From contig CAIIXF020000012.1 of the NCBI GenBank assembly GCA_903813345.2, positions 35,944,528-36,008,527 of the forward strand: a stretch of 64,000 bases of DNA, given 5' to 3'. Each line of letters starts with the position of its first letter. The stretch's first letter is position 1. The notes under the pieces were generated by a model. The model saw only the letters and a list, made by a program, of their open reading frames with translations, made no database searches and was not told the DNA's origin. This stretch comes from Owenia fusiformis (lineage: Eukaryota; Annelida; Polychaeta; Sabellida; Oweniidae). Both the position numbers and the translations under genes were made by a program. Below, one piece after another: positions 1 through 12,600 of the stretch.

Positions 1-354
1 AAGGAGGAAAATTGGCAGAGTGGGCAACAGATAATATAAATGGACTGAAATTTGAAAGCCGAATGTGTACAGTAAAGTACTTTAAATAGATAAAAAGAAA
101 TTGTCCAAAATTGCAATTTTCACTTGCCTCAGACACTTCCAGAATAAATATGAGATTATTATAGTACTATGTTATGTGATTTTTGGATATGTGGATAACA
201 CATTAAAATGACATTTAAGAACCTCTATCTGCCTATTGCAGGCTTAAAACCGAGCTGGATCTTCCAGGAAATCTGGTCAATCGTCTTGCGAACTTGTTCA
301 CAGCAAAGATATGACAGAAAACCTGACCTGAAACCTGTTTCCAAACGTACACTA
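1..354. other. No recognisable feature
   Basis: AT-rich sequence without a convincing exon or repeat boundary. The short open frame beginning near 208 has no domain and runs into the palindromic CG-rich stretch that follows, so I do not treat it as a gene. Confidence 0.5.
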
Positions 355-660
355 CCTATCAAAACCCTACGGCAGACGCAAGTCGACCGTAAGCCCGACG
401 TGCTGCCGCCGTGGAACCTCTCTGCGGTCTGGCTACGACCTGTTGATTTCTATGGGGACCGCAGAAATGAAAAAAAAATATAACTCCGAGTTTTAATTTC
501 TGCGCCTACCCTGTAGCCTGTAAAAATCTGTATACGCCAAAAGGAGACCGTAAGGCGACCGTAGTTTTCCTACGATCGCCGCAGAAATTCACTGATTTAA
601 TTGATCTGCGGTCGACTTACGGTCGCCGTACGACAAATGTGACTGGGGTGTTAGGGACGG
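355..660. repeat. CG-rich inverted-repeat (MITE-like) stretch
   Basis: This stretch is far richer in CpG than its surroundings and is made of variants of a CGACCGTAAG / CTTACGGTCG motif in both orientations (about 379-390, 546-556, 610-622). The right end reads ACAAATGTGACTGGGG, which resembles the end of the MITE at 13197. Boundaries and target duplication could not be set, so the class is uncertain. Confidence 0.4.
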
Positions 661-1372
661 AATTAGGAGCTCCTGTAAGATCATATAATTCTTGTATGAG
701 TTGTTTGCTGGCGTTTGTGTGAAAATAAAGAAGTCAAAATTTCCTTAGACTGGATTTACATTTCATAAGAGTCATTGCGGAGTTTAAGTTAGATAAACCA
801 TCTGTATTGGGTCTTAAGATAACTAAAAGCCTCGGGCTCATCGGTCCTCGGCTATTATTTATCCTGAAACGCAGTACTCATAGTTTGTCCGTAACTGAAT
901 CAGATTCTATTCTGTTTCTGATGTTATAGACTGCTAGCACTCATGTTTAAATATTTATCAATAAAATACCAGAGCTTATAATTGGTCAACGGGAAAACTA
1001 ATGAGACCAATGTAATTTAAGGCGTCAGACCTATTGTACTTCTTTGTATTTGTATGTCATATTTTAATATGTAACCGTAACTACAAGGTCGTAAGTTTGT
1101 GACTGGTTTCTTATTGTGCCAATCGCCTTACTGGCATTATCAGGCTAAGCTGAACAACATAATTATTAAGTACCAATGCAAATGTATGCAACAAGGAAGC
1201 ATAAAGGCAAGCTGTGTAAAAAGGTGGGAAATTGGGCAGGCTTGGGTCCATGGTTTCAGTGAGAGAGTAGTGGGAATAGGTTATACTTGCACGGAGGGTC
1301 CCATAGAGAAATATAACTATAATGTTATGTGTTTTTTTTATCAAAATGTTGGCAACAAGAGCAAAAAGTTCA
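661..1372. other. No recognisable feature
   Basis: Non-coding AT-rich sequence. Open frames on both strands near 1100-1490 have no domain similarity and overlap the 3' end of the LINE remnant. Confidence 0.5.
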
Positions 1373-3168
1373 TTATTTTGTGCTAAAGAATAAATGTTTA
1401 GGTGTTTCAGGTGCACCGCAAGTACAATTTGGTGTTTCAATATAAGTGAAGTTGTGTCCATATAGTTGAGCTTTTGTAAGCAGGTCAACTCTGAACCTAT
1501 TGAGGACTATTTCTTGATTTCTTGTTAGCTTTAACTTAGTAGTTGGATGATAGTCTGGCTTTGGAATTTTCTTTTTTTTGTCAATGATTGAAGCTGAAAA
1601 GTGTTTTACAATCTCTAATATGCTTAGGTAGCTTATTTCAATGGGAGATGGCATTGAGGACAGACGAGTTTCTAAATTTGGTTGAGCATTTGGTTGGTAT
1701 TTTGAAGTCGGGATTTGATATGAGTTCTCGAGGGTTTTGAAATCTCAGAGGTTCAAAAATATCTGTCACATAGCTTGAAGTGAGTCTATTTTAAACTCTA
1801 AACATAAATTTATTTATTTGCAATGACCGCCTTGTTTCTAGATCAGGTCATATGAGGGTATTCTTTACTTTAATTGAACTGCTATCATGCAGGCATCCAC
1901 TGCATATAAAGGTAGCTTGATAAAATAAAATAGTTTATCTAATATGTAAAGGATACATTGAGTAGAAGAATCATACAGTTTTGCCCCATAGTCGAAGTGT
2001 GGACGAATGTAAGACATGAAAATTGTTTCGAGGACATTAGAATTGAGTTTCTTTTGAATGATCTGAGAGGGTTCAGAAGCTTGTTTACTTTATTTCTTAT
2101 GGCTAATATATGTTGTTTATTAGACAAATGCTCATCAAAAGTATAGCCTAAGTGTTTATGCGATGTTTCCCTTTTTATTAAAGCATTACTCATAAAGGAA
2201 TTGTTTACTTGACAAATTTTGATTCTAGAATTATGAAAACTATTTCGAAACTTTTTTCAGGCTTAAAATTGAGTTTCCATTTAGTGGACCAGGATTCAAT
2301 TCTCTCTATTGCTTGAGTGACTTTGTTATCAATTTCAGAGAACTTTTTAGTACTAAATGGGAAGGAAATGGAAGTATCATCTGCGTATATAAAACAATCA
2401 GTATCTATGTTATCAAGAAGGTCGTTTATATATATCTAAAAGAGAAGGGGACCTAGAATTGAGCCTTGTGGTACTAAACTTTTGATCCGGCAAAAATCCA
2501 GATTGAAATTTGAATAACAGGTCATTTGATGTTTTTTAATTCTGTTGGCAATTATTCTTTTAAAAAGCTTTGATATACAGTCTAAAAGGGTGATAGGTCT
2601 ATAATCCGATAAGTCTGACTTACTATTTTTCTTGTTGATTGGGCAAATGCTACCAATCTTCCAAGATTTAGGAAATACACTATGCTGCAGTAGCATGTTA
2701 AATAACTTAGTCAAGGGATGGGCGACAGTATGAGCACTTAAATGGAGCATTTTATGAGTTATGAGATCAGGGCCACATGCCTTAGATGTGTCTAGACCGG
2801 AGATACGTTTCATGACCTCGGATATATCAGTTCTAATTGAAATAAGCAGGTAGTCTGTTCGCATGGGGAAGGCTGGTTTGTTATCATCTGAGATACTGTA
2901 TTGTGGTCATATTTTCCAACAAAAAAGTTAAGCCATTGGCCTTATCAGTGTTTGTGTTTAAGCTTTTCCCATTAGTATCAAATAGAGCTGGAATAATGTT
3001 TGAAGTGTTGTTTCTGCCTGTTAGTTTGGAGACCAATTTCCAAAAGCTTTTACCATTCTTATTTAAGGATTCTACTTTTTGAACGACGTTTTTCTTATGT
3101 TGAATTTTGGCTAACGAGATAAGATTTGTAACTTTAAGGATCCGAGTATGGTATAGTTCAAAGTTCAA
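1373..3168 (-). pseudogene. Decayed LINE (Jockey/CR1-like) reverse transcriptase, 3' part
   Basis: Read on the minus strand, broken frames line up in the order of a LINE ORF2. 3168-2884 covers the region before the RT domain. 2864-2436 carries RT blocks: KACGPDLITHKML, then NYRPI-like DYRPITLLDCISKLF, then VPQGSILGPLLF. The catalytic box IYADDTSIS is near 2390-2360. The thumb region SHKHLGYTFDEHLSNK is in 2193-1939, and a terminal Cys/His cluster (CTCGAPETPKHLFF) is near 1400. The frames are split by stops and shifts, so the copy is dead. It resembles the open LINE at 58534-61212. It lies just downstream of the first discoidin gene and is not part of it. Confidence 0.85.
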
Positions 3169-3358
3169 AGGACATGGGGGATATCATGTTTTTATGTTAA
3201 AGATAAGGGGGAGAACATATTTATTTGACACCCTGTGTACACCTAAAGGCACTCTTTAGTTTCACCACATTAAATATGCAATTCCCTTTAGTAAATGCGT
3301 TTCAGTAATGAGTTGATCCCCAAGTAAGATTATTTCAAACAAAAACCCAACAATCTAG

Positions 3359-3364
3359 TTTATT
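3359..3364 (-). promoter_or_regulatory. Polyadenylation signal AATAAA of the first discoidin gene
   Basis: TTTATT on the plus strand is AATAAA on the minus strand, about 120 nt past the stop codon at 3486. The paralogous gene has its own AATAAA at a very similar distance (54087-54092), which supports both. Confidence 0.55.
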
Positions 3365-3485
3365 TCCACATTATTGTATTCCTTCATTTAAAAGTTACAT
3401 AAAAGACTAGTTATACTTTGCCCGTGCGAATTATTTCACGATGTTAACTTATAACTGTTCGGAACATATCAATACTCCTTTTCAG

Positions 3486-3635
3486 TCATGTAACGATACT
3501 GCAACCGAGGACATCAAATCGCATAGAGGGTCGGTCATAGAAAGCTGTAGGTTGGATGCGGATGTATCGTGCTTGCAGTGGTTGATCGAACAATCTGGTG
3601 ACTTGGCTTGTCCTATCAGAGTTGCCATCGAAGAT
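3486..3635 (-). CDS. Exon 4 of the first discoidin gene (C-terminal FA58C half and stop)
   Basis: The acceptor TTTTGCAG lies just before 3635 on the minus strand. The exon reads IFDGNSDRTSQVTRLFDQP, then QARYIRIQP, PSMRFDVLGC, and stops at TGA 3488-3486 (49 residues). It starts in phase 0, matching the end of exon 3. The overlapping plus- and minus-strand open frames in this interval are shadows. Confidence 0.88.
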   Translation of the reverse strand: MFDGNSDRTSQVTRLFDQPLQARYIRIQPTAFYDRPSMRFDVLGCSIVT

Positions 3636-6600
3636 CTGCAAAATATGCAATTAAATTCATGCAGTATTGTATATATACTCGACAATTTACAATTTGTAAA
3701 TTATATATATGGGAAAAGATAGATGAGCTAATCAGCGAAAAACAACATTAAAATATTTGAAATTATTGTTATTATTAGAAGTGCTTTCATGATGATGAGA
3801 ATCAATTACATATTATGTGAGTATTGGCAAAGTATAAGCAGCATGCAAAAGACATCCAATAGCAATGGATATGACACCCATTTTAGTCTGAAAGAAGTTT
3901 TCGACAAGTATTTTCTCAGCAATAGAATGTTTGAAAATTTGTATTATTTATTATATTATTAACGTATTGTATCATTAGCAAGTTCTATGGACATGAAAGA
4001 GATTCGCTTCTTTTCACATCATGCAAGTATTGTTGAATTAAAAATAGCACGCCAGGGTATTCAATATCAATAGAAGAGTTCCTTATCTTTGACTGAAGAA
4101 AGTCGTTTTCTCGAAGCAGAAATGCTTTTGTGCATTTCTTAAATGATATAACGGCCTTTAACATTATTATTCCTTTTTAGTGCATGGTGGATGAACTACA
4201 TTTGTGTTCATACGTCTATTTATAGTTACATGACTCCAAATCAATTAATTTTCATCAATTCCTATGATACGACGTCAGATACTGTACATCACGGCGTAAC
4301 ATTGTAATTGTCCATTTTACCGACAAAATGCAAAGATTTACGCGATAAATATGCGCAATGCTCCTCCAAGTAATTGCAGAAGTTTTAATATTCGTGGAAT
4401 CTTCTTAAAAACTTCAAGTTTTGTTCAGATTAATGTGTGCTTCAATACAATTCTATATTCAAAAAGGTTGTATCACGATATACAGAATTAGAATCACCAG
4501 AAAGTAGACATTTCAAACCCTACCCGTTTTCTTCTTTGTCGCGCTTTTCGGCCCCGCGCTCTCGTTGTCGCACCGTCTTTCTAGACACTTTCAAAGTGCC
4601 CCTTGTCATATTCAACTGATATACACAGACGGGAAGATATTAAGGATTGTTAAATGCATTATTTGTAATTGATTTTAACTCGAATATTTAGTTTTATTTA
4701 TTTGAAGCAATAAATAAAGGAGAACATATAATACGCTAACGGCATAACGTCTTATTTTGTAAAGGCTTCACTTGGGGTTGCGGTGATAAAATGATGTCTA
4801 TCTCAATATATACTGGATCAAATTAAATGAAATTAATTGTATGTAGTAAGGGGTATATTTAATAGAACATGCTGAAACATTGAAAAGTTTTGAATGTTTA
4901 TCCCTTAATTAGAAATATTTGAACTCAAAAAATGAAACGTAATTTTGTGAATTTTTCACATGGCTTCACTTCATATTTCTTTCAATTTATGCTTCTTACA
5001 GACTGAATTTCAATCGAAATGATATAGTTTTTTGATAAAAATATAGAATATGATATGCCTTTCAGGAATCAAAAAATAATAATTCACCTTTCAAACGATT
5101 TAATGTTTAATTGATCAAAATATATATCTTGTTGGTACGAAATTCTGCCTGTCCACACTTTTTTTGCATAAATATAAGCGTTAAGTTAGCATTGTTATAT
5201 TATGACGTCATCAACCAGAATCTGTTTGTCTTTTTCAAAATGGTGGATTTAAATATTGTGAAAGTTTGAGAAAGATCCATTAAGAAATGAAAAAGTTATC
5301 TTCATTTTTCGTTTAAAATTGAAATCATTTTTCTTCAAAATGTTACAGTCCACACCCGGTTTTAGCATATAAAGTCGCATAATACGGCTTGCGTGATTCG
5401 CATTTAAAAAGTCCCAAATCAGTTATTTGGAATTCTGATAGGCAAAATATTTCATGGACATACGTGTTCAACTGATGACGAAAAATTGTAGAAAAATATG
5501 ATTTTGCTGTCGAGATATTGCGGTTTTAAAAGTAAGAACGCATGTAAAAATGCAGTAAAATGCCGCGATGTACAGTATCTGACGTCGTATCTATATGTTT
5601 CATATTCCTGTATGATTCTTTTCACCTTGATACAGTTGTCAATGGTAACCGTATGGCTTTCACTGAAATGTATCTTTTATCCTTCAAAACTGGAATTTTG
5701 GACAGACATATGTTTTGTCCTTAGGGGGGGGGGGGTTAAAGATACCTATTATAGGTGGTCAAAATTAAGCTTAAAGCAATGGATCGCATGAGTTTTACCC
5801 ATGGGAAAATAACATGGGAAATATTCTTTTCCACTTTTTCTAAAAGAATTAGTTATTCCTCGAAAGGGGTTAACTATGTGTCAAAACGCAACATACACTC
5901 CCCTCCATAAGTTTGGCAACCTTTTTCCCCCATTGAACTATGTGTTAAAGCCTCTTTACGTTTGAGTTTTTATTTACTTAACCGGAGATGAAATAACTTG
6001 TAATATTGATGGAAACGTAACTTGACTTTATTTCCAATACCTCCTAATTTTCTCGATTTTTTTTCTCAATTACAATAGGTCGACAATTGATGATAAATTT
6101 GATGAATTTTTGAAAATCGTCATTCCCATGTAATCCAATGGGAAATGGAGGGTTCGGGGCAAATCAGAAATCAGGATATCTTTTCAGTAAAAGATTCGGC
6201 AAAAAATATTTTTATATAGAAAACTGAATTGTCTAACTTTTTTGAACACTAAGTGTTTAGTTTATTTGATGAATATTTAAGTTACAGCGCTTCAAAGTCA
6301 TTTTTGAAAATAATTTTTCGCCTCCTGTGTTATTTCAATGGGAGAGGTTTTTTGAAAAACAATTTTGACTTTAAAGCCCTATAACTTTGTTGAACCTGAA
6401 GAAACATATCAATTTTTTGTTAAATAAAGTTAGCAAATTCAATTGCCTGCCTAACTCGTATTTTTTGCAAGGACTCAGATGGATGGATATTCTGTCATAT
6501 GACTTGCGGCAAACCTACCATTTCCCGTTGGTTAACATGGGAATGTCGATTTTCAAAAATTCATCACATTTATCATCAATTTTCGACCTATTGTAATTGA

Positions 6601-9600
6601 GGAAAAAAATTTGGAGGTATTGGAATTAAAGTCAAATTACGTTTCCATCAATGGTATAAGTATTTTCATAGCAGGTTAAGTAAATAAAAATTCAAAGGTA
6701 AAGAGGCTTTAACACGTAGTTCAATGGGGGGAAAAGGTTGCCAAACTTATGGAGGGGAGTGTATTGATGCAACAATAATTGAAAAGCAGGGGTGGAAATG
6801 GTTGAAAAGCAGGACAAAATTTCAAGAACAAATTCGATAAAAAGTATTGAAATTTCACAAGTAATTAAAAGTGAGACGCTTGGAACATATTTTATGACAA
6901 TCAAAGTGTACAATTCATAATCCATGGCTAGATGGCATGTTCAATTTTAATTTTGTAATGCAAATTATGTTTTTTAACAAATAATGAAACGGTTGTCGCA
7001 TTTTGAAAAAATAGCGTTTTGGCCCACCCTGTATATATCGGCGTAGCTTGGCATGAGTCATACTTCATACTTATTAAACCAGCCATCTTTTACACATCGT
7101 CAACTTAATGGTCATCTTTAATTTTGAATACTTTTTTCTTGGTATCATATGTTCGGAGTTAAATGAGACATCTTTCCGAACCTCATTGAAACAAAACGAC
7201 ATAAACACTACGTGTTTAGGTCTCTCAATACTGTAATTGTACAAAGGAAATTTTAAAAAAGTATCGTCTTCATGAAATCAAAGGGTCATCTAAATTTTCA
7301 TCTATTTTGGGGTATTTTGCTTAAACTTTTTGAAAACCTTTTGTTTAATCAACCAAAATTTCCTTTGTATAACGATGATATTGAGAGATCCAAGTAAATG
7401 TTGTGTACGCTATTTTGTTCCAACAAGGTTCGGAAAGACATTTTATTTCATTCTCAAGAATTGTTAGAAAAGAACAAAAAAGATTGCACAAAAAACAAAA
7501 AATGTTAACAAAAAACGTTATATAAATAATTTTCGCATTAAATTGTTGTCAATCAGTCAACATTTCATAAAGGACCATGTTCTTTACAGAATGTTTTCAA
7601 TAATTGGTTTAAGAGAAAAACACTTTTGGATTCACTTCACCATATCGATACCTACCCCTTGCCTCAGTTATTCAAACTTGCCTCACAAGAAGGCCCTGAT
7701 ATACAACTAAAAACAAATGTGTCATTTGAATAAACCTTCTGAATATGTTTTACCTGATTCCCATCCTTCGCGATTAGCTCAAAAGAACTGCCATCAGTGC
7801 TGTAGTACACTTTATATGACGTTACCCACTGGTTATAATCCGCTCTACCCTGTGTAACAACACCATTCACTTGCATCAAACTTCCCAAATCTGCTTGTAT
7901 CCATTGATTCCCATTCACTGTTAATGGAACCCATGCTCCGCTCATTGTACTTCTGAAATATGAAAATATCGCTAGGCTGCAATTTCAGTGTATGCACCAC
8001 ATTGCAACCTGGATTACAACTCAATGCGTACGTTTATTTCATGTTGGTAAAATTCCCATCCACTGTTAATTATGGGACCCTTGCTCCGCTACTTGCACTT
8101 CTGAAATGTGAAAATATCGCTAGGCTGCAATTTCAGTGTATGCACCACATTGCAACCTGGATTACAACTCAATGCGTACGTTTATTTCATGTTGGTAAAA
8201 TTCCCATCCACTGTTAATGGGACCTATGCTCCGCTACTTGCACTTCTGAAATGTGAAAATATCGCTAGGCTGCAATTTCAGTGTATGCACCACATTGCAA
8301 CCTGGATTTCAACTCAATGCGTACATTATTTCATGTTGGTAAAATTCCCTGCAATCTTAGAATTTTAGGCCTTAAAAGGCCAGGTAATGTTAATAAGGCC
8401 CCACATTTTTTGAAAGCTTTTGTGCCTAGACCTAAGGGGTGTATTCGAAACTAGTAGCCCTGCTCTGGGGTCCATATTACGATTCGAACATGAGAACTCA
8501 CCAGAATATTGCAAAATTGTCAATTTCGATGTTCATTTCCACTTCTACTTCCGGTTGAGCGTTTGGCTGTTCCAATTTGTTTACTTACCTCCTGACCCCG
8601 ACTTAAGTTTTTTTATTGACATTTCGGCCTATTTTATTGGTTTCAAGCATATCTACTGCATTGATAATTATTGAAATTAATTCTTTATTGCTCAGAAACA
8701 ATATCACGGCGAATATACATATAATTTCTCCCTGCCATTTTGAATTTTGAATCCCGAGAGGGGGATACGAAAAGAACGGAACGGCCTTAACTGACCAATG
8801 AGTGCACTGAACGAAACACTTAGTACAGAGCCGGGGCATTGATCTCGAATATAACCCAGCTGAAGCATTGACTTTTTTCACAGTTTATAGAAGGCATGAA
8901 TACAGTCATGTTCGAATATCAAATAAACTAACCGTTGTCCTATATGCTGATGATACTAATATTCTACTTACCAATAAAGATTTTGAATCAGATATGAATG
9001 TTGAATTAGAAACTGTTTCCAACTGGATGAAAGCTATAAATTAAGTCTTAATGTAGAAAAAACAAAATATATGATATTTAATAAAAAGAAGGATCCTGCT
9101 AATAAAAACAATATTGTTCTCAAAATTAACAAACAACCTTTAGAAGAAGTTAGAGAAATCAATTTTCTAGGTGTCATAATTGATTTGCTGATTTGGTCAT
9201 CTCACATAAATGCTATCTGTACAAAAAATTCTCACTTAACTATCTACTACTCCATGATTTATTCCTACTTAAGCTATTGTGACCTCTTATGGGGAAATCC
9301 CATTAAAATTCTTATTCCAAAATTGTATGTTCTGCAAAAAAAATTCTTAAGAGTTATCCCTTATTCTGATCGTCTAGCTCCTTCAGGACCTCTCTTTTCA
9401 AAACTGAAAATATTGAAAATATTTGACATCAATAAACTACTTTCCTTTTCAAAATTTCAAACATTTATTCGTTCCAGGAAAACCAATTCATAATCATGAC
9501 ACAAAATTAATGTGCAATAACGTCATTTCTGCGGGCAATATAGTATAATATTGAACCGAGGGCCAAAGGCCCGTGTCATACCAACAAATGAAAGCCATCG

Positions 9601-12600
9601 TCACAACTCAACAAGAGGTTCACCACATGTTATCTCCAGCCCTTAAAGAAAGTACATGCAATTTTTATGATAACTGAAGTTTATATCGTCAAATGTTGTT
9701 AAAAACTGATTATTACGCATCTGGAATACAAATATATACTATCGTAATAAGTGAAGGTTTAAATCACTTAATTTTCAATCAGTATTGTCAAATTAAAATG
9801 CATGTCTATAATAGATGTTTTAATATAAATACGTCGGACTAATTTTTAGGCAACAGATAGTAGAACGCACACTGACGCAGTGTTTAATTGGTTTTGCCCT
9901 TTCGCTTTTCTAAATCGACTCATGATGCCTTGTCTCAGTCGTAACTTAATGTAAAGATAAACATTTAAAGTTTTTTTCAGTTCAAGAGATATAAAAGAAA
10001 AATTGACAGAATTTGATATTATTCAATTTTGTTTATTGTTCTTTTAATGTTAGACATGTTATGTTGTTTTTGTTTTAATTTTTGAAAGGGATGACTTGAG
10101 CGGGGTTCATTAATGCATCATTAGAAACTTTCCTCGAATTAACCTAAGGAATTTCAAGTTTAGTACCCCGAGCACATGGGCTTCAGAAAGTTTATTCAAT
10201 CATTTCAGTTGTGTTATAAATGGGATAAAGGGAGATTAAAATCATAATTAATAGATTCTACGCCATTTTTTTTCAATATTGGAGAGGTTAAGCAAATACG
10301 GTTTTTCAAAACGTATACGTAAACGCAAAGTACATTGAATCAACATAGGATTGTATCGCTTTAGTCTACTTCAGACACCCGTTCAACTTCAAAGTTGCGT
10401 GTTTAGAACGGGAGATTTTAAATTTTCACGTTGCTATCAACGGGAATCATTATACTCATGTCTGTTGAATACTATCCTTGGAATTTTGATTTCGATGCAA
10501 AGTATAATTCTTTCTGAAGAAGATGATGTATGTAACGCATGATTTAACTCCAATAATCTTACGAAACGAGCTCGTTTAAAATATGTATTAGAAAACCAGC
10601 TATTGAACTTCATCAATGGCATACTATGTAATCATTACAAGCTATGGTGTAGTCTAAACAAACACTAGAGCTGAACGGCTATTTATGTGTGAACTCAACA
10701 TGTATTTGTATAGGGCCGATTGATACGTTTAAGTTGCGTCTTGGATTTTATACGGTAGCTTAACCTCTCCATTGTTATCTACTAAATCTAAAATTCCCGT
10801 CCATACTCTCTGCAAAAGGTGGTATAAACCTGGAACAATATCCAGTGGATATTGGTACGGTATCCTGATTTTTTTTATAATAAATACTCTTTATTTCTTA
10901 ATATCATAAATAAATTTACATTGTTATTCACGGCGTAATCGCCCAGAAAGGGCATTTCTACTGCCGCTTTGAGTGAATTTAAATAACATTTAATTACATA
11001 ATCATAGTTAGTATAAGAAAAAATATAGAATTTAGATACAATCTGTTTTTCTACCTGTCTGTACCCCCGTTGGTGCCCTGAATTTGAATTACTGTTATCG
11101 ATTTAATTTAATTGTGAAAATTAAAACTGCCTTAAAAATTTTAGAATTGTTTTCATTTGTCAGATCCTTGTCGCCAAAAAGTAGGAATTTTGTCTTATTT
11201 TTTAGTGTTTTGTATTTAGTTACATCTAAGTTTAGTTCATGTTTAACCACCGCTAGCGCATTTGTTTCTCTCAGAGGGCAGGACAAGAGTTTATGTTGTG
11301 CTGTCTCTCGAGCTCTACAGTCACAAAATGGATCGTTAATGAAAGAGAAATTATGGTCAAAAAGATCGGATTTGAAATATCGATTTACTCTTATCTTATT
11401 GAGTACAATTTCTTCTTTTCTATCAAGATTCTGTAAGTAGGAGGTTGAAATTGTAGGTTCGGTGTTTTTAGTGAGGTGATTGTTTAGTTGTTTTTTTGAA
11501 AAGTGAGAAGCTGTTCGTTTCCTTATGGTCTCTAGGAAGACGGTTCCACAAGGTTATCATTGAGCAAACTGTTTTTCCAGGTGTTTGGAATTTAATCTAT
11601 GCTTAAGTGCCATAAGTGGATTTAATCATTTCTGAACTTTACCTTCTAGATATTCAATATGGGTTTTGAAAGTTAACTTTTCATCAAGAATTAGACCGAG
11701 TTTAATTTGGTCTATTGGAGTGTCGTTGAAAACAAAGTTTGGATATGTTCTCTCGATTGGTCTGTTTGTTTTAAAGATCAATTCTTGACTTTTTTTGTGG
11801 TGCGAAAGTTAGTCCCCATTTCTGGGACCACATTTGGATATGAATTAAGTCTTCTTGAAGGACTTGGCTATTTGTTTGGTGATTTCTTGGGTCAACCGGA
11901 CAAAAAACTGATGTGTCATCCGCATAGATAAAACATTTTGAGTTTAAGTCGTCTGTTATGTCATTTAGATATAACAAAAAGAAAATCTGTCCCCATATTG
12001 AGCCTTGGGGGACTCCAGATTTGATTTGACTGACTTTACTTGACCTAGACAATTCATCACTGATCTTAATTTTAATTGTTCTGTTTGTGAGGTAAGATTG
12101 AAAAAGGTCAATTAGTGATTTAGGGATACCGTAGGAATTAGGTTTCTGAAGAAGGAGTACATGAGGGACTTTGTCGAAGGCTGATTGGATGTCCAAAAAT
12201 ATTGCTCTAACATCGAGACCATTTTCAAATTTTTGAAGAATGTAGTTTGTTATAGCAGTTAGTTGAAGTCGAGTGTTGTGTTCTTTAAGAAATCCAGATT
12301 GCATTTCATAAATTATCCTGATTGCAAACCCATGTCTATGATTAATTACAATGTTAAACATTTACAAAACTAAATTCACCTAACTATTTTTAAACCACAT
12401 GATTGTATTTTCAAATGTTGGTAATATTTCGAATAAATAGTTGAGCAAATGGAGTAAGTCAAAACCAAATAACACGACTAATGAATATTGGTTAACTATG
12501 TATTTAAGTAAAGATTTTGTGATGGGTACTATGAATAGGCAGACTTGTAAATACCATTATGTATCGCTAAACCGCCGTTTTCAACGGTTTTAGCTGCATT

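Noticed and set aside
7018-7036. Right end of a Tc1/mariner element (GGCCCACCCTGTA)
   Set aside because: It resembles the end at 58137, but no partner end in the opposite orientation was found nearby.
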